Shown here: piece after piece, positions 1 to 9,843 of the stretch
Layout: each line of letters opens with the position of its first letter
How positions within the stretch are numbered: position 1 is the first letter of the stretch
Assembly (NCBI GenBank): GCA_024734555.1
Contig: JANPWX010000161.1
Coordinates: 418,537 to 482,536 of the forward strand
Reading direction: 5' to 3'
DNA length: 64,000 nt
Source of the DNA: Trochalopteron elliotii
Lineage: Eukaryota; Chordata; Aves; Passeriformes; Leiothrichidae
Position numbers and translations under genes: made by a program
The notes under the pieces: model-generated
Seen by the model: only the letters and a program-made list of their open reading frames with translations
What the model was told of the DNA's origin: nothing
The model's database searches: none

Positions 1-678
1 AAAAGCTGTCCCTTACCTCCCACCACCATGGCTTAGTGCCTCGTTATGCTGGTGCATCTCTCTCAAATGATGTTGTATGGGCAAGTTTGCATCCCTGCCT
101 CGGGAGGAAAAAAAAAAACAACAACAAACAAAACACCAAACCCAAAACCAAAAAAAACCCGACCCAGAACAGGAAAACATTAAATGGAACTAAGGTGAGA
201 CAGGCCAGAAAAATAAACAAAAGGAAATTGTTTTCTGGGCTACAGGAAGCTGACCTAAACACAAAGTTTACACACAGGTTTGAGAGGAGGCTGGAAAAGC
301 AGTTAGAAAAGTAATCTATTAAACACACAGAAACCCTATTTAGATCAAGAGAATTCTGTATATAGGGGAAACGAGACTTTTTTTCCCTTTTGTCCTCACT
401 CCTCATCTGCTTGTGGGTTCTGTCAGAGCCGGGGAAACAGCTAGACAGACCAGCAGGCTTCAGGAACAGGCCATTCCCTGTGGAAACAGAGAACATAAAC
501 ACTGCATGGGTGCAAAGAGGAGGAGGGATGGAGATCATCAAGCTAGAGAGGGAAGGTGTAGTCCACAGGGGTAGAAAGGTCCTCAGCACATTGCTTGCAG
601 GTGTGGGAAGCACAGGTGAGGCAAAGGAGCAAACCCAGTGCTGGGCAGCAGGACACAGCATCTCTCCCCGTGTCTCAG
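1..678. other. Upstream intron sequence of the RGSL1-like gene
   Basis: No coding exon can be supported here. An A-rich stretch lies at about 109-160. Bases 660-678 form the polypyrimidine tract and AG acceptor of the first visible exon. Earlier exons of the gene must lie to the left of the window. Open frames on both strands run through this stretch but show no family resemblance. Confidence 0.5.
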
Positions 679-844
679 ACTTGCCCATCAAGGAGAAGAA
701 GAAGAAAAGCCTCTCAAAGAGGCCCCACAAGGGCAAGGCCCCTCCACAGCAGGTGACGCTGATCAAACGCCGCATTTTGGACAAACGGCTCATCGTCGTC
801 AACTTCCTCGTCGATGACCTCCGCTTCTACCTGGAGATGGACAG
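679..844 (+). CDS. RGSL1: RGSL1-like exon A
   Basis: The acceptor is ...GTGTCTCAG and the donor is GACAG|GTGAGT. It enters in phase with two bases and encodes a Lys-rich stretch followed by VTLIKRRILDKRLIVVNFLV and DDLRFYLEMDR. The basic run KEKKKK then KRPHKGK precedes the hydrophobic, conserved-looking part. Confidence 0.75.
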
Positions 845-3800
845 GTGAGTCCTTCCTCCACCAGGGTACCCCTACAGAATCCAGAATGGTTTGGGCTGGA
901 AGGAATCTTAAAGGTCATCTCGTTCCAACTCCCTGCCATGGGTAGAGACATGTCCCTCCGGACTGGAATACTGAGAGCTCCATCCAACCTGGCACCAGCC
1001 TCCCTTGACTCTGGCCTGAACCCATCTCTGATGGAGACCTCCAAAGGTCTCTGTTTCAGCCTGCAGTTATCCCCTGGCTCAGGGCTCCTGTTTGAAATCC
1101 TTTTGGTTTGGTAGTCCCAAGCAATCCAACGTTTTGCCCACACCATTCTGGATGTCCCAGTTGCGGTGGCATTTCTCCCTCGACTTTGTCCACATTCCCA
1201 ACAAACCTGTAAGACCAATCCATGGCCAGTGGGCACCAGCCCTGCAGCCAACACCCCCACAACAGACAAATCCCCAACTTTCAGTCTTCCTCTTTTCCTA
1301 AAAAAAGGGAATATCACCTGCCCCAGGTGAACCCTGTGACCACCAGGGTGGCAGAAGAGGGACGTGGCTTTTCATACCTCCCATGTCACTGCTCCACACC
1401 TTGAGAATTGCTTTTCCTGGCCAAGCAAATACCAAATTAAGCAAGAACACGACTGTCTAGCCCAGCAATCACCAGCACTTGTCTCAGAGCAGGACCCCAC
1501 GTGCCTTTGCAGGTTTTCCAGGCTGGCTGACCCCGTGGGAGCTGTGGCACACCGTGGCATGCGGTCAGAAAGGCACAATGCCTTCCTCAGGAAGAAACTG
1601 GAGATCATCACCAGACTTTTCCTGAACTCTGACATCCCCCCCAAGCTGCGGGTGAGACCCTGGGACCCGCCCAGGAAAGCTCCAGGCTGCTGCCTGCTCA
1701 TTGCTCAAGGCTCAAGCACAGCTGGAAACAGTGGTGGGGAAAGAGGAACAGGCAGGGGTCTGGATCTGCTGGGGGGGCTTTGGGGCATGCTCTGGAGCTT
1801 GGGGGTTCCACATGGGCTGGGAGGAGTGGGAAGCAACTGTCAACCAGACCCTGATGAATTGAGAACAAGCATGTGGATAAGGATGGGAGAGATGGGGATG
1901 ATTCTGCAGCGTTTCCTGCTGGAGAAATGCCAGGGCTGAAGTGCCAGGATGGTGCTGCACACCACCAGTCTGGTCCTTTCATTCTTCAGAGGCCAGGGTC
2001 ACCCTCATCCCCTCCCCACTGCACCCACCCCATCTCCCCTTTGGAGGGCACAATGCTTCCCACAGAAATCCAGGTGGGATCCTGCCCGTGTGCATGGGGC
2101 AAGCAGCCAGGATGGAAATTGGGTCTCTTCTTAGAGGTGGGGTCAGGGAGGGAAAGCTGGCCTCAATCAGGAGTGCTGCAAAGTGTTTTGGTCTCTTCTG
2201 TGCCCAGGTGAACATCTCTGACAAAGAGAGGGATTTAATCCAGTGTTCAGCTTCCAAGGGCCCGCTGACCCAGGCCATCTACCACAATGCCAAGGTCACC
2301 CTCTTCCCCATCCTGATGTACTTCTGGAGAAGGTACCTGTCCATCCCCTCTCTCCTAAGGTGGAGGAAGCTCTGGGGAGGCCTTTATCTCCAGCCACTTG
2401 TTCCTCTGCCACGCTGAGAGTGCACATGAGACACTCCCCAGGAGCTCAGCTGGAATTGTCGCTGTCTCTGGTGTCTCTCACGCAGGTTCTGCATCTGGAA
2501 GGTGATGAGGAGCTTTGGGGTCTACCAGGAGGTCTGGAGCTCTGAGATCAGTGAGGAGGACAGGAGCTTTCAGCCCACCAAGGGGGACAAGAGCTCTAAC
2601 GCCCAGAAGGACAGGAGCTCTCGGGTCCAAAAGGAGGAGAGGAGCTCTCAGGGGCCCAAGAGGGATGGGAGCTCCAGGGCCCAGAAGGAGGAGAGGAGCT
2701 CTCAGGGGCCCAAGAGGGACAGGAGCTCTGAGGTCCAGAAGGAGGAGAGGAGCTCTCAGGAGCCCAAGGGGGGCAGGACCTCCAGGGGCCACAAGGAAGG
2801 CAGGGTTCCAGCCTCTTCACCTGCAAAAACCCCCTCCAAAGTGCCCAAGGTCCCCGCTCCCAAGAAGCTGGTGGCTGTTCCCTCTGCTACACATTATGCT
2901 CCAGGTTTGCTCTTCCAGACCTGACATCTTTTAAGTTCCCCTGAAAAGATCCCCTCCTTCACACAGCTTTGAGGGTGTATGTGGTGCAGGCCTGCTGGGA
3001 AAGTGGAATGGAATTATTTTTTTTTCCTGTCAAAATCAGTCGAAACTGTCCAGTGGGATTTTAGAAATTTTCTTTGGTGAATAGGGAAGTGAGCACAGAG
3101 ACTTCCCATGCAACGAGCTGTTGCATAATTCCTATTTATTTCAATAACCGAGTTAAAAATACTCAGGCACACCCCCTGAAACAGAAATAAAAACCCCCAA
3201 TCTTTCGGGTTGCAAGCCAAATGGGAGCAGGAGAAGGAGAACAACTGTGCAGCCAAACACCAGGCACAATGGCATTCCATGGAGGGTGCTTTGAATATCT
3301 GGCATGGAGAATAAGCTCCATCAGGATTTGAGGTGACATCTCCAGGGAAAGAGATATTTTCTCTTGCTCATCCCCTTGTTTAGTTTTGATACACTGAATA
3401 ACTCTAAACTGGAAAACACCAAGTGATGCTGAGTGTTGTCAGTCTGCCTGACAGCCTGCTCCTTGGCTGAATATTCATTTGGAAATTGTCTAATTGATTT
3501 CTGATTAAAGGGGGAACCAAAATAGGCACATACTAATCTTGCTTTGACGGATGAGTGGGCGTCAGCAAGCTGCTGTTCTGCTCCCTGTCATTTATCACTG
3601 TCAAGTTCTGGCTAAAAAGCAGCAGAGTTCAAAGATTTGGATGCCTCCAGGCAGGTGCTTGAGCTCCTGCTCCACAGCAGGGCTGAGGTGACAGAACCCT
3701 GTGCTCCAGGAATGCCAAGCCATGTCCCTAGCTCAAACCACCTCATGCTTTGGCTATTCCCATGGACAACATCCAGTCTTCAGCTTGGGTCTCCAGCTGG

Positions 3801-6717
3801 TTACAGAGCCCCATTGCTCTTTCAGGACCTTCTCAAACATAGCTGTTTTAATGCAAAAGTTCCCCCAAAAAACCCAGAAAAACCTCAGGTATCACACGTG
3901 TATTCCAAGCTAGTGGTAAGCCAGAAGCTTTGTGTTACACCAGAGCTACTGGCTGTGTTATCCAGAACAAGGACAGTGTTTGCCAGGTCTTCAGGGAGAG
4001 GAGAGAGTATCATTTGAACCGATTCAGACTAGAGATAGGAAGTCGTTTTTTACACTAGAGGGTGGTAAAACACCAATACAGGTTGCCCAGAGAAGCTGTG
4101 GTTTCCATCCCTGGAAATATTCAGGATCAGGTTGGATGGGACTCTGAGCAACCTGGTCTAGTGGAAAGTGTTGGGGGCTGCACTAAATGGCCTTGAAAGG
4201 TCCCTTCCAACAGGAATTATTCTGTGTTTAAATCAGTGCAAACTGCTGTGAGGTTTGGGACAGACCCAAGGAGCACAGCCTGTCTTTAACTACAGCCACA
4301 GTGTGGCTGAACTGGGAGCTGCTCTGGGCACGTAGAAAAGGCTGTGATCTCTCCAGCATGGACATTCATCCCACAGGACTGTCCCTGGGTAAACAGCCCC
4401 CAAGCCACTGCTCCTTGCTGTGTCTCACAGGGATGAGTAACAGGAGCCAGGCAGAAAAAATATCCCTCAGCTTGCCAGGCATGTGGGGGACAAGATATGT
4501 GGCCCAAAAATAGCTGCTGTTCCTGGCTGTGCTGATGTCCACACCAGCTCCAGAGACACTTTTCTGCACCTTATGCTTTCACCAATGACCTTTCTCTAAG
4601 GGTCTTGCTTTTCTAACCTTTAAGTACAAACTTGCTCTTGATCTGGGGTGGGGGGCGGAAATAAAAAGGTTTTGTTGCCTTTTAGAAAGCACCAAAATTT
4701 CTGGGGAAAAGACCTGTAGTTGCAGAGACTTTTGCCCTTTAAGGAGGTCTCAAGGCCTTGCTCAGCCATCCTTCCTTGTGCTCTTGGGCAAGCCCCAAGA
4801 GGTTTGAAGGGGACACTGCTGCTGTCCTCCCCCATTTGCCATCAGAGCACTCCATGGGATGCCTAAAGAGGCTGCCTGGAAGAGAGGCCAGACAGAGCTA
4901 AAGGAATAAAGTGGATATTTATTAAAAGGTCTTCAAAAGATGCACCTTGGGCAAGAGTCCAGCTGAGGCTACACCCAAGATGGTCATCATGAGGTTTCAC
5001 ACTTTTATAAGTTTTGGTCCATTTCCATATTAGGGTTAATTGTCCAATTACAGCTTCAGGTTATGAAGTCCCATCCTCCCAGTTTGCTCTCCTCAATTTA
5101 CCATGGTTTGTACTTTTTGGGCCTGAAGCTGCAACGGTGAGCTTGGTCCTCAAGCTGGGAAAGGATTGTTTTGTCTGACTGAGCTGTGAGGAGAACCTGC
5201 TAACACTTTATATGAAGTTCTGAGTTGTATACCAATGCAGTACAGAATCTGGAAAATATGAAGGCCAAAATTTAAGGCATCAATTGTCTTTTCCCTCACC
5301 AGGTAGAAGGCCTGTCCTTATCTACAAGCTGTCAGAAGGCCTCGAGCTCCTGCTACCACGGCCCCAGAAGAAAAGTGAGCCTTCAGAGGAGGAAAAAACT
5401 GAGCCTTTTTTGGGCTGAAAGGGGCTCTCCTGCTGCTGGGGGCTGCAGGGATGGGAGCTGGCCTTGGGGGCTCCCTGCAGCAGCCCATGGTGAAGTTTGT
5501 GCTGTTGTTTCCCTCAGATGCAGGTCCCAGTGAGGAGAAGAGGCCCTCGCTCAGTGAGTCTGCCCCACAGGATGGGTAGGTGTTCCCAGAGGTGTTCCCC
5601 ACCTCCAAACCCCACCTGCACAGGCTGTGCCCCCTGAAATCACAAGGCTTGGTGCAGGTTGCTGGTCAGCCCCACCATCTCCAGTCACAGAAAACTCCCA
5701 GCTGCTGCACATCTGCATGCCCAGAGCTCCTCCCTGGGTGCACACAGCCCTGTGCTCACCCCTGTTCACCCTCTCCATGCCCAAAACTCCTGGATGAGAG
5801 CATCCCTGATCCTTCCCCATGCCCAGAACTCCTCCCTGGGAGCATCCCTGATCCTTTTCATGGCCAGAATTCCTCCCTGGGAGCATCCCTGATCCCTCTC
5901 CATGCCCAGAACTTGTCCCTGGGAGCATCCCTGATCCCTGTCCATGCCCAGAATTCCTGGCTGGGAGCATCCCTGATCCTCCTCCATGCTCAGAACTCCT
6001 CTCTGAGAGCATCCTTGATCCCTCTCCATGGCCAGAACTCTTCCCTGGGCACACATAGCCCTGTGCTTCACCCTGTTCATCCTTTCCATGTCCAGAATTC
6101 CTGGCTGAGAGCATCCCTGATCCTTCTCCATGCCCAGAACTCCTCCCTGGGAGCATCCTTGATCCCTCTCCATGGCCAGAACTCTTCCCTGGGCAGACAT
6201 AGCCCTGTGCTTACCCCTGTTCACGCTTTCCATGTCCAGAATTCCTGGCTGGGAGCATCCCTGATCCTTCTCCATGCCCAGAGCTCCTCCCTGGGAGCAT
6301 CCCTGATCCCTGTCCATGCCCAGAGCTCCTCCCTGGGAGCATCCTTGATCCCTCTCCATGCCCAGAACTCTTCCCTGGGAGCACACAGCCCTGTGTTCAC
6401 CCCTGTTCACCCTTTCCACACCCAGAACTCATCCCTGGGAGCATCCCTGATCCTTTTCATGGCCAGAATTCTTCCTTGGGAGCATCCTTGATCCCTGTCC
6501 ATGCCCAGAACTCATCCCTGGGAGCATCCTTGATCCCTCTCCATGGGCAGAATTCCTCCCTGGGAGCACACAGCCCTGTGCTGGTCCCTGATCACCCTCA
6601 CCCTGCCTTCAGCAGCAGCAGCCCCTGATGCAGCATCTCTCCCTCCCCTGCAGGAATGGAGGGAAGCTCAGCCCTCCCCCCAGCAGCTCTGCCACAGCAG
6701 AACCCACACAGGTGTGA
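679..6717 (+). CDS. RGSL1: RGSL1-like gene (regulator of G-protein signalling like), 3' part
   Basis: Seven coding exons at 679-844, 1513-1651, 2208-2332, 2486-2904, 5303-5374, 5518-5575 and 6654-6717 join in frame with matching phases (2, 0, 2, 1, 1, 2) and end at TGA 6715-6717. The first three plus the start of the fourth encode a conserved-looking helical region with motifs such as RRILDKRLIVVNFL, FLRKKLEIITRLFLNS, IPPKLRVNIS and FPILMYFWRRFCIWKV. From memory these resemble the C-terminal part of RGSL1/RGS22 proteins. The rest is a low-complexity Ser/Lys/Glu/Arg-rich tail. The identification rests mainly on synteny: in human, RGSL1 lies next to RNASEL in convergent orientation and is followed by RGS16 and RGS8. 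The 5' part, including any RGS box, is outside the window. The exact function of this family is poorly known. The open frame across all seven exons argues against a pseudogene. Confidence 0.75.
873..1000 (-). mobile_element. CR1 LINE 3'-end fragment
   Basis: The sequence has the usual reverse-complement CR1 tail order: AGAATGGTTTGGGCTGGAAG, then a block like TTAAAGGTCATCTCGTTCCA, then CTGCCATGGGTAGAGACA, then CATCCAACCTGGC. It lies in the intron after exon A and begins about 28 bases past the donor. The body beyond about 1000 is too diverged for me to place. Confidence 0.75.
1513..1651 (+). CDS. RGSL1: RGSL1-like exon B
   Basis: The acceptor is GTGCCTTTGCAG and the donor CTGCGG|GTGAGA. It encodes FSRLADPVGAVAHRG, then FLRKKLEIITRLFLNSDIPP and KLR. 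It leaves in phase 0. The helical FLRKKLEII block is the most protein-like part of the gene and is my main reason, besides synteny, for an RGSL/RGS22-type call. Confidence 0.75.
1652..2207. other. Intron between RGSL1-like exons B and C
   Basis: I see nothing beyond the splice signals. The long open frames here are on both strands and change frame at the exon edges. Confidence 0.5.
2208..2332 (+). CDS. RGSL1: RGSL1-like exon C
   Basis: The acceptor is TCTGTGCCCAG and the donor AGAAG|GTACCT. It encodes VNISDKERDLIQCSASKG, then PLTQAIYHNAKVTLFPILMY and FWRR. The aromatic FPILMYFWRRFCIW block is split across this exon and the next, which supports the junction. Confidence 0.75.
2486..2904 (+). 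CDS. RGSL1: RGSL1-like exon D with Ser/Lys/Glu repeat tail
   Basis: The acceptor is CTCTCACGCAG. It encodes FCIWKVMRSFGVYQEVWSS, then a 9-residue repeat tract at 2589-2801, then a Pro/Lys-rich linker (KTPSKVPKVPAPKKLVAV). The chosen donor at 2905 (CTCCAG|GTTTGC) is weak by consensus. It was picked because it gives phase 1, which matches the next acceptor and yields ...HYAPGRRPVLIYKL without a stop. If the exon instead reads through, translation would stop at 2922-2924. Confidence 0.65.
2589..2801 (+). repeat. 27-bp coding minisatellite (9-residue repeat)
   Basis: About eight units of 8-9 residues run in frame inside exon D. Units alternate between an RSSxxQKEE type and an RSSQGPKRD type, so the tract is partly an 18-residue higher-order repeat. 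AGCTCT recurs in most units. The charge pattern predicts a disordered, highly polar tail segment. Confidence 0.85.
2905..4011. other. First part of a 2.4-kb RGSL1-like intron
   Basis: No exon is supported. An AT-rich stretch at about 3460-3540 looks like unique non-repeat sequence and could be a conserved element, but nothing in the sequence alone proves it. Confidence 0.4.
4012..4231 (+). mobile_element. CR1 LINE 3'-end fragment
   Basis: A clear CR1 3' end in forward orientation: GGGTGGTAAAACACC, GGTTGCCCAGAGAAGCTGTG, CCATCCCTGGAAATATTCA, GGTTGGATGGGACTCTGAGC, AACCTGGTCTAGTGGAAAG, then AAAGGTCCCTTCCAACAG ending in ATTATTCTGTG. It is truncated at its 5' end, as most CR1 copies are. Confidence 0.9.
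4860..5279 (-). mobile_element. Solo LTR of an endogenous retrovirus-like element (family copy 1)
   Basis: Read on the minus strand it starts TGCCTTAAATTTTGG and ends CTCTTTAGGCA, a TG...CA element with short matching inverted ends. Near the end it has a polyadenylation-like AATAAATATCCACTTTATTC. It is clearly related to the copy at 36828-37258: shared blocks include ATATAAAGTGTTAG, CTGAAGCTGTAATTGGA and CTCTGTCTGGCCTCT. No target-site duplication is obvious. It ends 23 bases before the next RGSL1-like exon, antisense to the gene. Confidence 0.75.
5303..5374 (+). CDS. RGSL1: RGSL1-like exon E
   Basis: The acceptor is CTTTTCCCTCACCAG and the donor AGAAAA|GTGAGC. Entered in phase 1 it encodes GRRPVLIYKLSEGLELLL then PRPQKK. 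The other phases hit stops or fail to match the previous donor. The short size lowers certainty, but both splice signals are good. Confidence 0.6.
5518..5575 (+). CDS. RGSL1: RGSL1-like exon F
   Basis: The acceptor is TGTTTCCCTCAG and the donor GATGG|GTAGGT. It encodes AGPSEEKRPSLSESAPQDG, a polar segment. Phases agree with exons E and G. Confidence 0.6.
5700..6592. repeat. Intronic 42-bp minisatellite
   Basis: Tandem units built on CATGCCCAGAACTCCTCCC plus TGGGAGCATCCCTGATCC repeat about every 42 bases. A longer variant unit containing CACACAGCCCTGTGCTCAC or a close form recurs near 5735, 6050, 6190, 6380 and 6565. Because 42 is a multiple of three, several frames on both strands stay open for 200-300 codons. 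These are artefacts of the repeat. It fills the intron between exons F and G. Confidence 0.9.
6654..6717 (+). CDS. RGSL1: RGSL1-like terminal exon G with stop
   Basis: The acceptor is CTCCCTCCCCTGCAG. It encodes NGGKLSPPPSSSATAEPTQV then TGA at 6715-6717. The AATAAA 61 bases downstream supports this as the true 3' end. Confidence 0.6.
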
Positions 6718-6778
6718 TCCAAGGAAGTTGAGCAGCCTGGACACAGGGAATCGTTTGCACTCAGCAATAAGACCTAAA

Positions 6779-6784
6779 AATAAA
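6779..6784 (+). terminator. Polyadenylation signal AATAAA of the RGSL1-like gene
   Basis: A canonical AATAAA lies 61 bases after the inferred stop. Cleavage would be expected at about 6795-6810. Confidence 0.6.
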
Positions 6785-6810
6785 GCAGCTGACAGCATCC
6801 TGCAGCTTAC

Positions 6811-9354
6811 CTGGTGACAGCACAGCAGCTCCCAGCTCTGCAGCCCTGGCAGGGACGTGCTGTGACACGTGTTGCCAGCTGAAACACCACACAAATCTCC
6901 TTCCTCACATGGATCTGTAAATGGTTTAAAATGTACCTCAGCTCCTCACCTTTCCACACAAATTAAATACTTCCTGTGGGTAGCAAGGCTGCCCATTTGG
7001 TTCACTCACTCAGCTGGCTGCTGAGATGGTGCCTGTTTTGCCAAAGCCTTTCTGATTTTCCAGCAAAAATCAGCTCGTGCCTGACTGCGGCTTCAGCATG
7101 CTCTTTTTGGTGAATTTTTTTTGCTTTTTTGGGGGTTTTGTCGGGTTTTTTTAAGCCAGTATGTGTTCACAAAGCACTAACCAAATCATAGCAAGGGCCT
7201 TCATTTTCCCCAGGTGAAAGTGAGTCAAAGTGACTTTGCCAAGTCACCAGGAAGCTGCAGAAATCACAAATATTCTTTGCACCTTGTGAAGAAAAGACCA
7301 CAACCTTAATCAGTTTGTCAGAGGCAAGCTCTCGGCTTTGTCATTTTTGAGCTATTTTAAACTACTTTTTAATCCCAGATCCTAGAAGAGTTCATCCTGG
7401 GAATAACACCAGGTACGTGTTAAGGCAGATGAGATATTTTGTATTTATCAGTAGTGATTATCAACACTTTGCCTCTGGAGGATCAAAAACACGCAAAACC
7501 AAGAACATTTATTTAACTGCAGGGCTTGGGAAGCTGAAACCATCCCTAAAATAATGAATTGTGACCAACTCTCAGAACTGCTCTTGTGCTGGAAGTTGAT
7601 TTTGCCCCAAAAGCTTTCAGCCCCAAAAACTTGCTGTGTTTTTGTTAGCTTTTCACCAACACTCCTGAGCCCAGCTGAGCCCAGGCACTCTAAAGCCTCA
7701 CAGATGTGCCTGAAGCTCAGCACAGCAAAACCACAGCTAAGAGCAGCCTTCACTCCACTGCTCCTGTGGGCTGCTTGGTGGGTTTGTTTTTTAGAGCAGC
7801 AGATGAGGCACGGTGAGCTGGGAGCAACCCTGTGCACACAGGCACATCCTCAGCATGCAAGAGCCAGGACAGGGAGCACCTGATCCCATCACACTGGGCT
7901 CAGCCAGCTGTCCTGGGGGGGTCTCAGCAGAGAAAAAAGGCAGAGGCACAGCAAATGCAGGCAGGAGAGCAGGGCAGTGAAGCCAAATCACACCTTTGGG
8001 CTGCAAAGCTGCCTGAGGCAAAGGCAGGCAGCACCTCCCAGGTGGGCAAATCGAAGTTTGATGTGTGAAAGTGGCCCTAATTTCTTACACAAATTATACC
8101 TACATACTCTATCTGTTCTATTTAGGAATGCTAGCAATGCTACATTATGTTTTCATTATATCCAAAACTTAGTTAACTTTGTAAAAGTAATCGAATTTTA
8201 AACCAGGCTTTAGGGCTTTTTCTTGCTAACTAACACAGTTTCTTATTTGCTTAAGGCACTTAAAGGATTTTCTACTTATTTAAAACGAAACTTACATTCT
8301 ACCTCCTGTCTGTGTGGATTTATATATTTTAGTTTCTCTGAAGGTCTTAATTCAGCCCTCACATTTCTCAGTGCTTCTGAGCCTGTGTGGATGAGGCTCA
8401 GAGGGATTTGTATCCCAACTCTCGTTGAGCCTGGGACAGGCTGGGACATCCCACAGCACTAATTTTGGCAGCTGGTTCTGCCCCCAGCTCCGCAGGACAC
8501 GTCCATCCATCCTCAGGCTGTGTCAAAAATACTGCCACACCACCCAGCTGCAGCACTGCCCACCAGTTCTCCATCCTGCCTGGCCTCTCACTGGCCCATC
8601 CTCCTGGGAGAGGCAGCCTGGTGTTTTCCCCTGCATTCCTTCCTTAGTGGTCTGATGCTCTGGGAGCAGTCTGCTCTGCCGATCCCGTGCATGGATCAGG
8701 TTTCTTCTCTGACAACAGGAGCAGTCTCTGGAAATTCTTGCCAGCAGCCAGATTTTCCCCAGAGAGATAAATCACAGCCTCCCTGGGTTTAATCCCTGCT
8801 CTGTTTCAGGCACGCCTTTGGAGTCCCAGCCCTTCAGTGAAACAGCAGAGTGATGGAAGAAGTTGCAAAAGTGACACAGAAAGCTGGAAATGTGACATTT
8901 TACAGGAGGCTGCAGGAGCCCAGCCCTTGGCCTTGCTGCTATTCATGCAAGAGCAGAAATGCTGCCGTGGCACAGGGCACCACATAGCCCCCTGCTCCTC
9001 CCACTGCAGGGACCTGAGCACACATCTCTGGGTGTCTTCCTGCCTTCTGGGACTGAGAAAGGCACAGTGAGCAAGGAGAAAAAAAAAGAGCAGTGAGGAA
9101 AGGTAAAAAAGCCCAACATATTGGCACAAGAGGAGTTGGTGTTCTCCTGGTTGCATTTTCTCATCAGCAGTTGTGCAGTCAGACTTCCATAATGTATTTA
9201 AAAGGTTCCCAGGACCCTCAGAAGGAGCTTTGATCCAAGGCAGGACCACTGATGCAGGTGGTGCTTTGACAGTGGTGCAGAACCTGTCTTCCTGTGCAGA
9301 GGGGATGGGGGAACCTCATTCCTAAAGGAATGCAGAGTCAGTTTTCTAGTCAAG
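6811..9354. other. Intergenic spacer between convergent RGSL1-like and RNASEL genes
   Basis: No gene or clear repeat family is recognised. T-rich runs occur at about 7110-7155. AT-rich sequence lies at about 8070-8340. The spacer separates the two 3' ends, so no promoter is expected. Confidence 0.5.
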
Positions 9355-9360
9355 TTTATT
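9355..9360 (-). terminator. Candidate RNASEL polyadenylation signal
   Basis: AATAAA on the minus strand, 347 bases after the RNASEL stop codon. It is the first canonical signal after the stop, which implies a 3' UTR of roughly 0.37 kb. More distal sites, for example near 7509, are possible. Confidence 0.5.
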
Positions 9361-9707
9361 TCAAGTTTGTTTGTCCGTGGGCTCATTGAAAGAATAACAA
9401 TCCCAGTTTGACAAAAAAAACCAAAACAAACAAACCACATAAACCAGCTTTTTTCAACAGCTTTTCAACCTTTTCAATGGCTGAAAAACATTTCCATAAG
9501 CAACGTTTAATCACAGTGCAAATCAGAGCATCCAAAGCTCATGGTTGTTACACCAAACTCTTTGGAATCTTTCCTAATTTAAGTCCTCCACACTCTGTCC
9601 CTTTATCCCATCTCCTTACTCACATCTTCAGCTCATTTGCAGGTGAACAAATAAGAAATAAAAGGAGTGGTGGTGGGCTCAGACATGGGACAGGAGGCAG
9701 TGACATC

Positions 9708-9843
9708 CTACAGAGAAGGGTCCTGGAAATCTGCTAAGTGACTGCACGTGGGGTGCTGGCGTAAACTGTTGTACACATAGATGGTAAGTTTTGGAAAAAC
9801 CTTCAGGAAATACTCAGCATAGTCTCCTATTTTGTTGCTGATC
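9708..9843 (-). CDS. RNASEL: RNASEL last coding exon: end of the KEN domain
   Basis: The acceptor is TTGTTCTCTTTCAG. It encodes NKIGDYAEYFLKVFPKLT then IYVYNSLRQHPTCSHLADF and stops with TAG at 9708-9710. The IGD..YF.K.FP.L.IYVY pattern is diagnostic of RNase L. The tail after IYVY differs from human: ungapped alignment puts threonine 683 where human has catalytic-site Tyr712. Confidence 0.92.

Noticed and set aside
44..802. 252-codon minus-strand frame at the left end
   Set aside because: It overlaps a supported plus-strand exon and consists largely of a T-rich, Phe/Leu-rich translation of an A-rich tract.
5580..6491. 303-codon open frame (plus) and 217/201-codon frames (minus) in the repeat array
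   Set aside because: They are translations of a 42-bp tandem repeat, whose period is a multiple of three. Several frames are open at once, and exon F and G splice sites flank the array as an intron.
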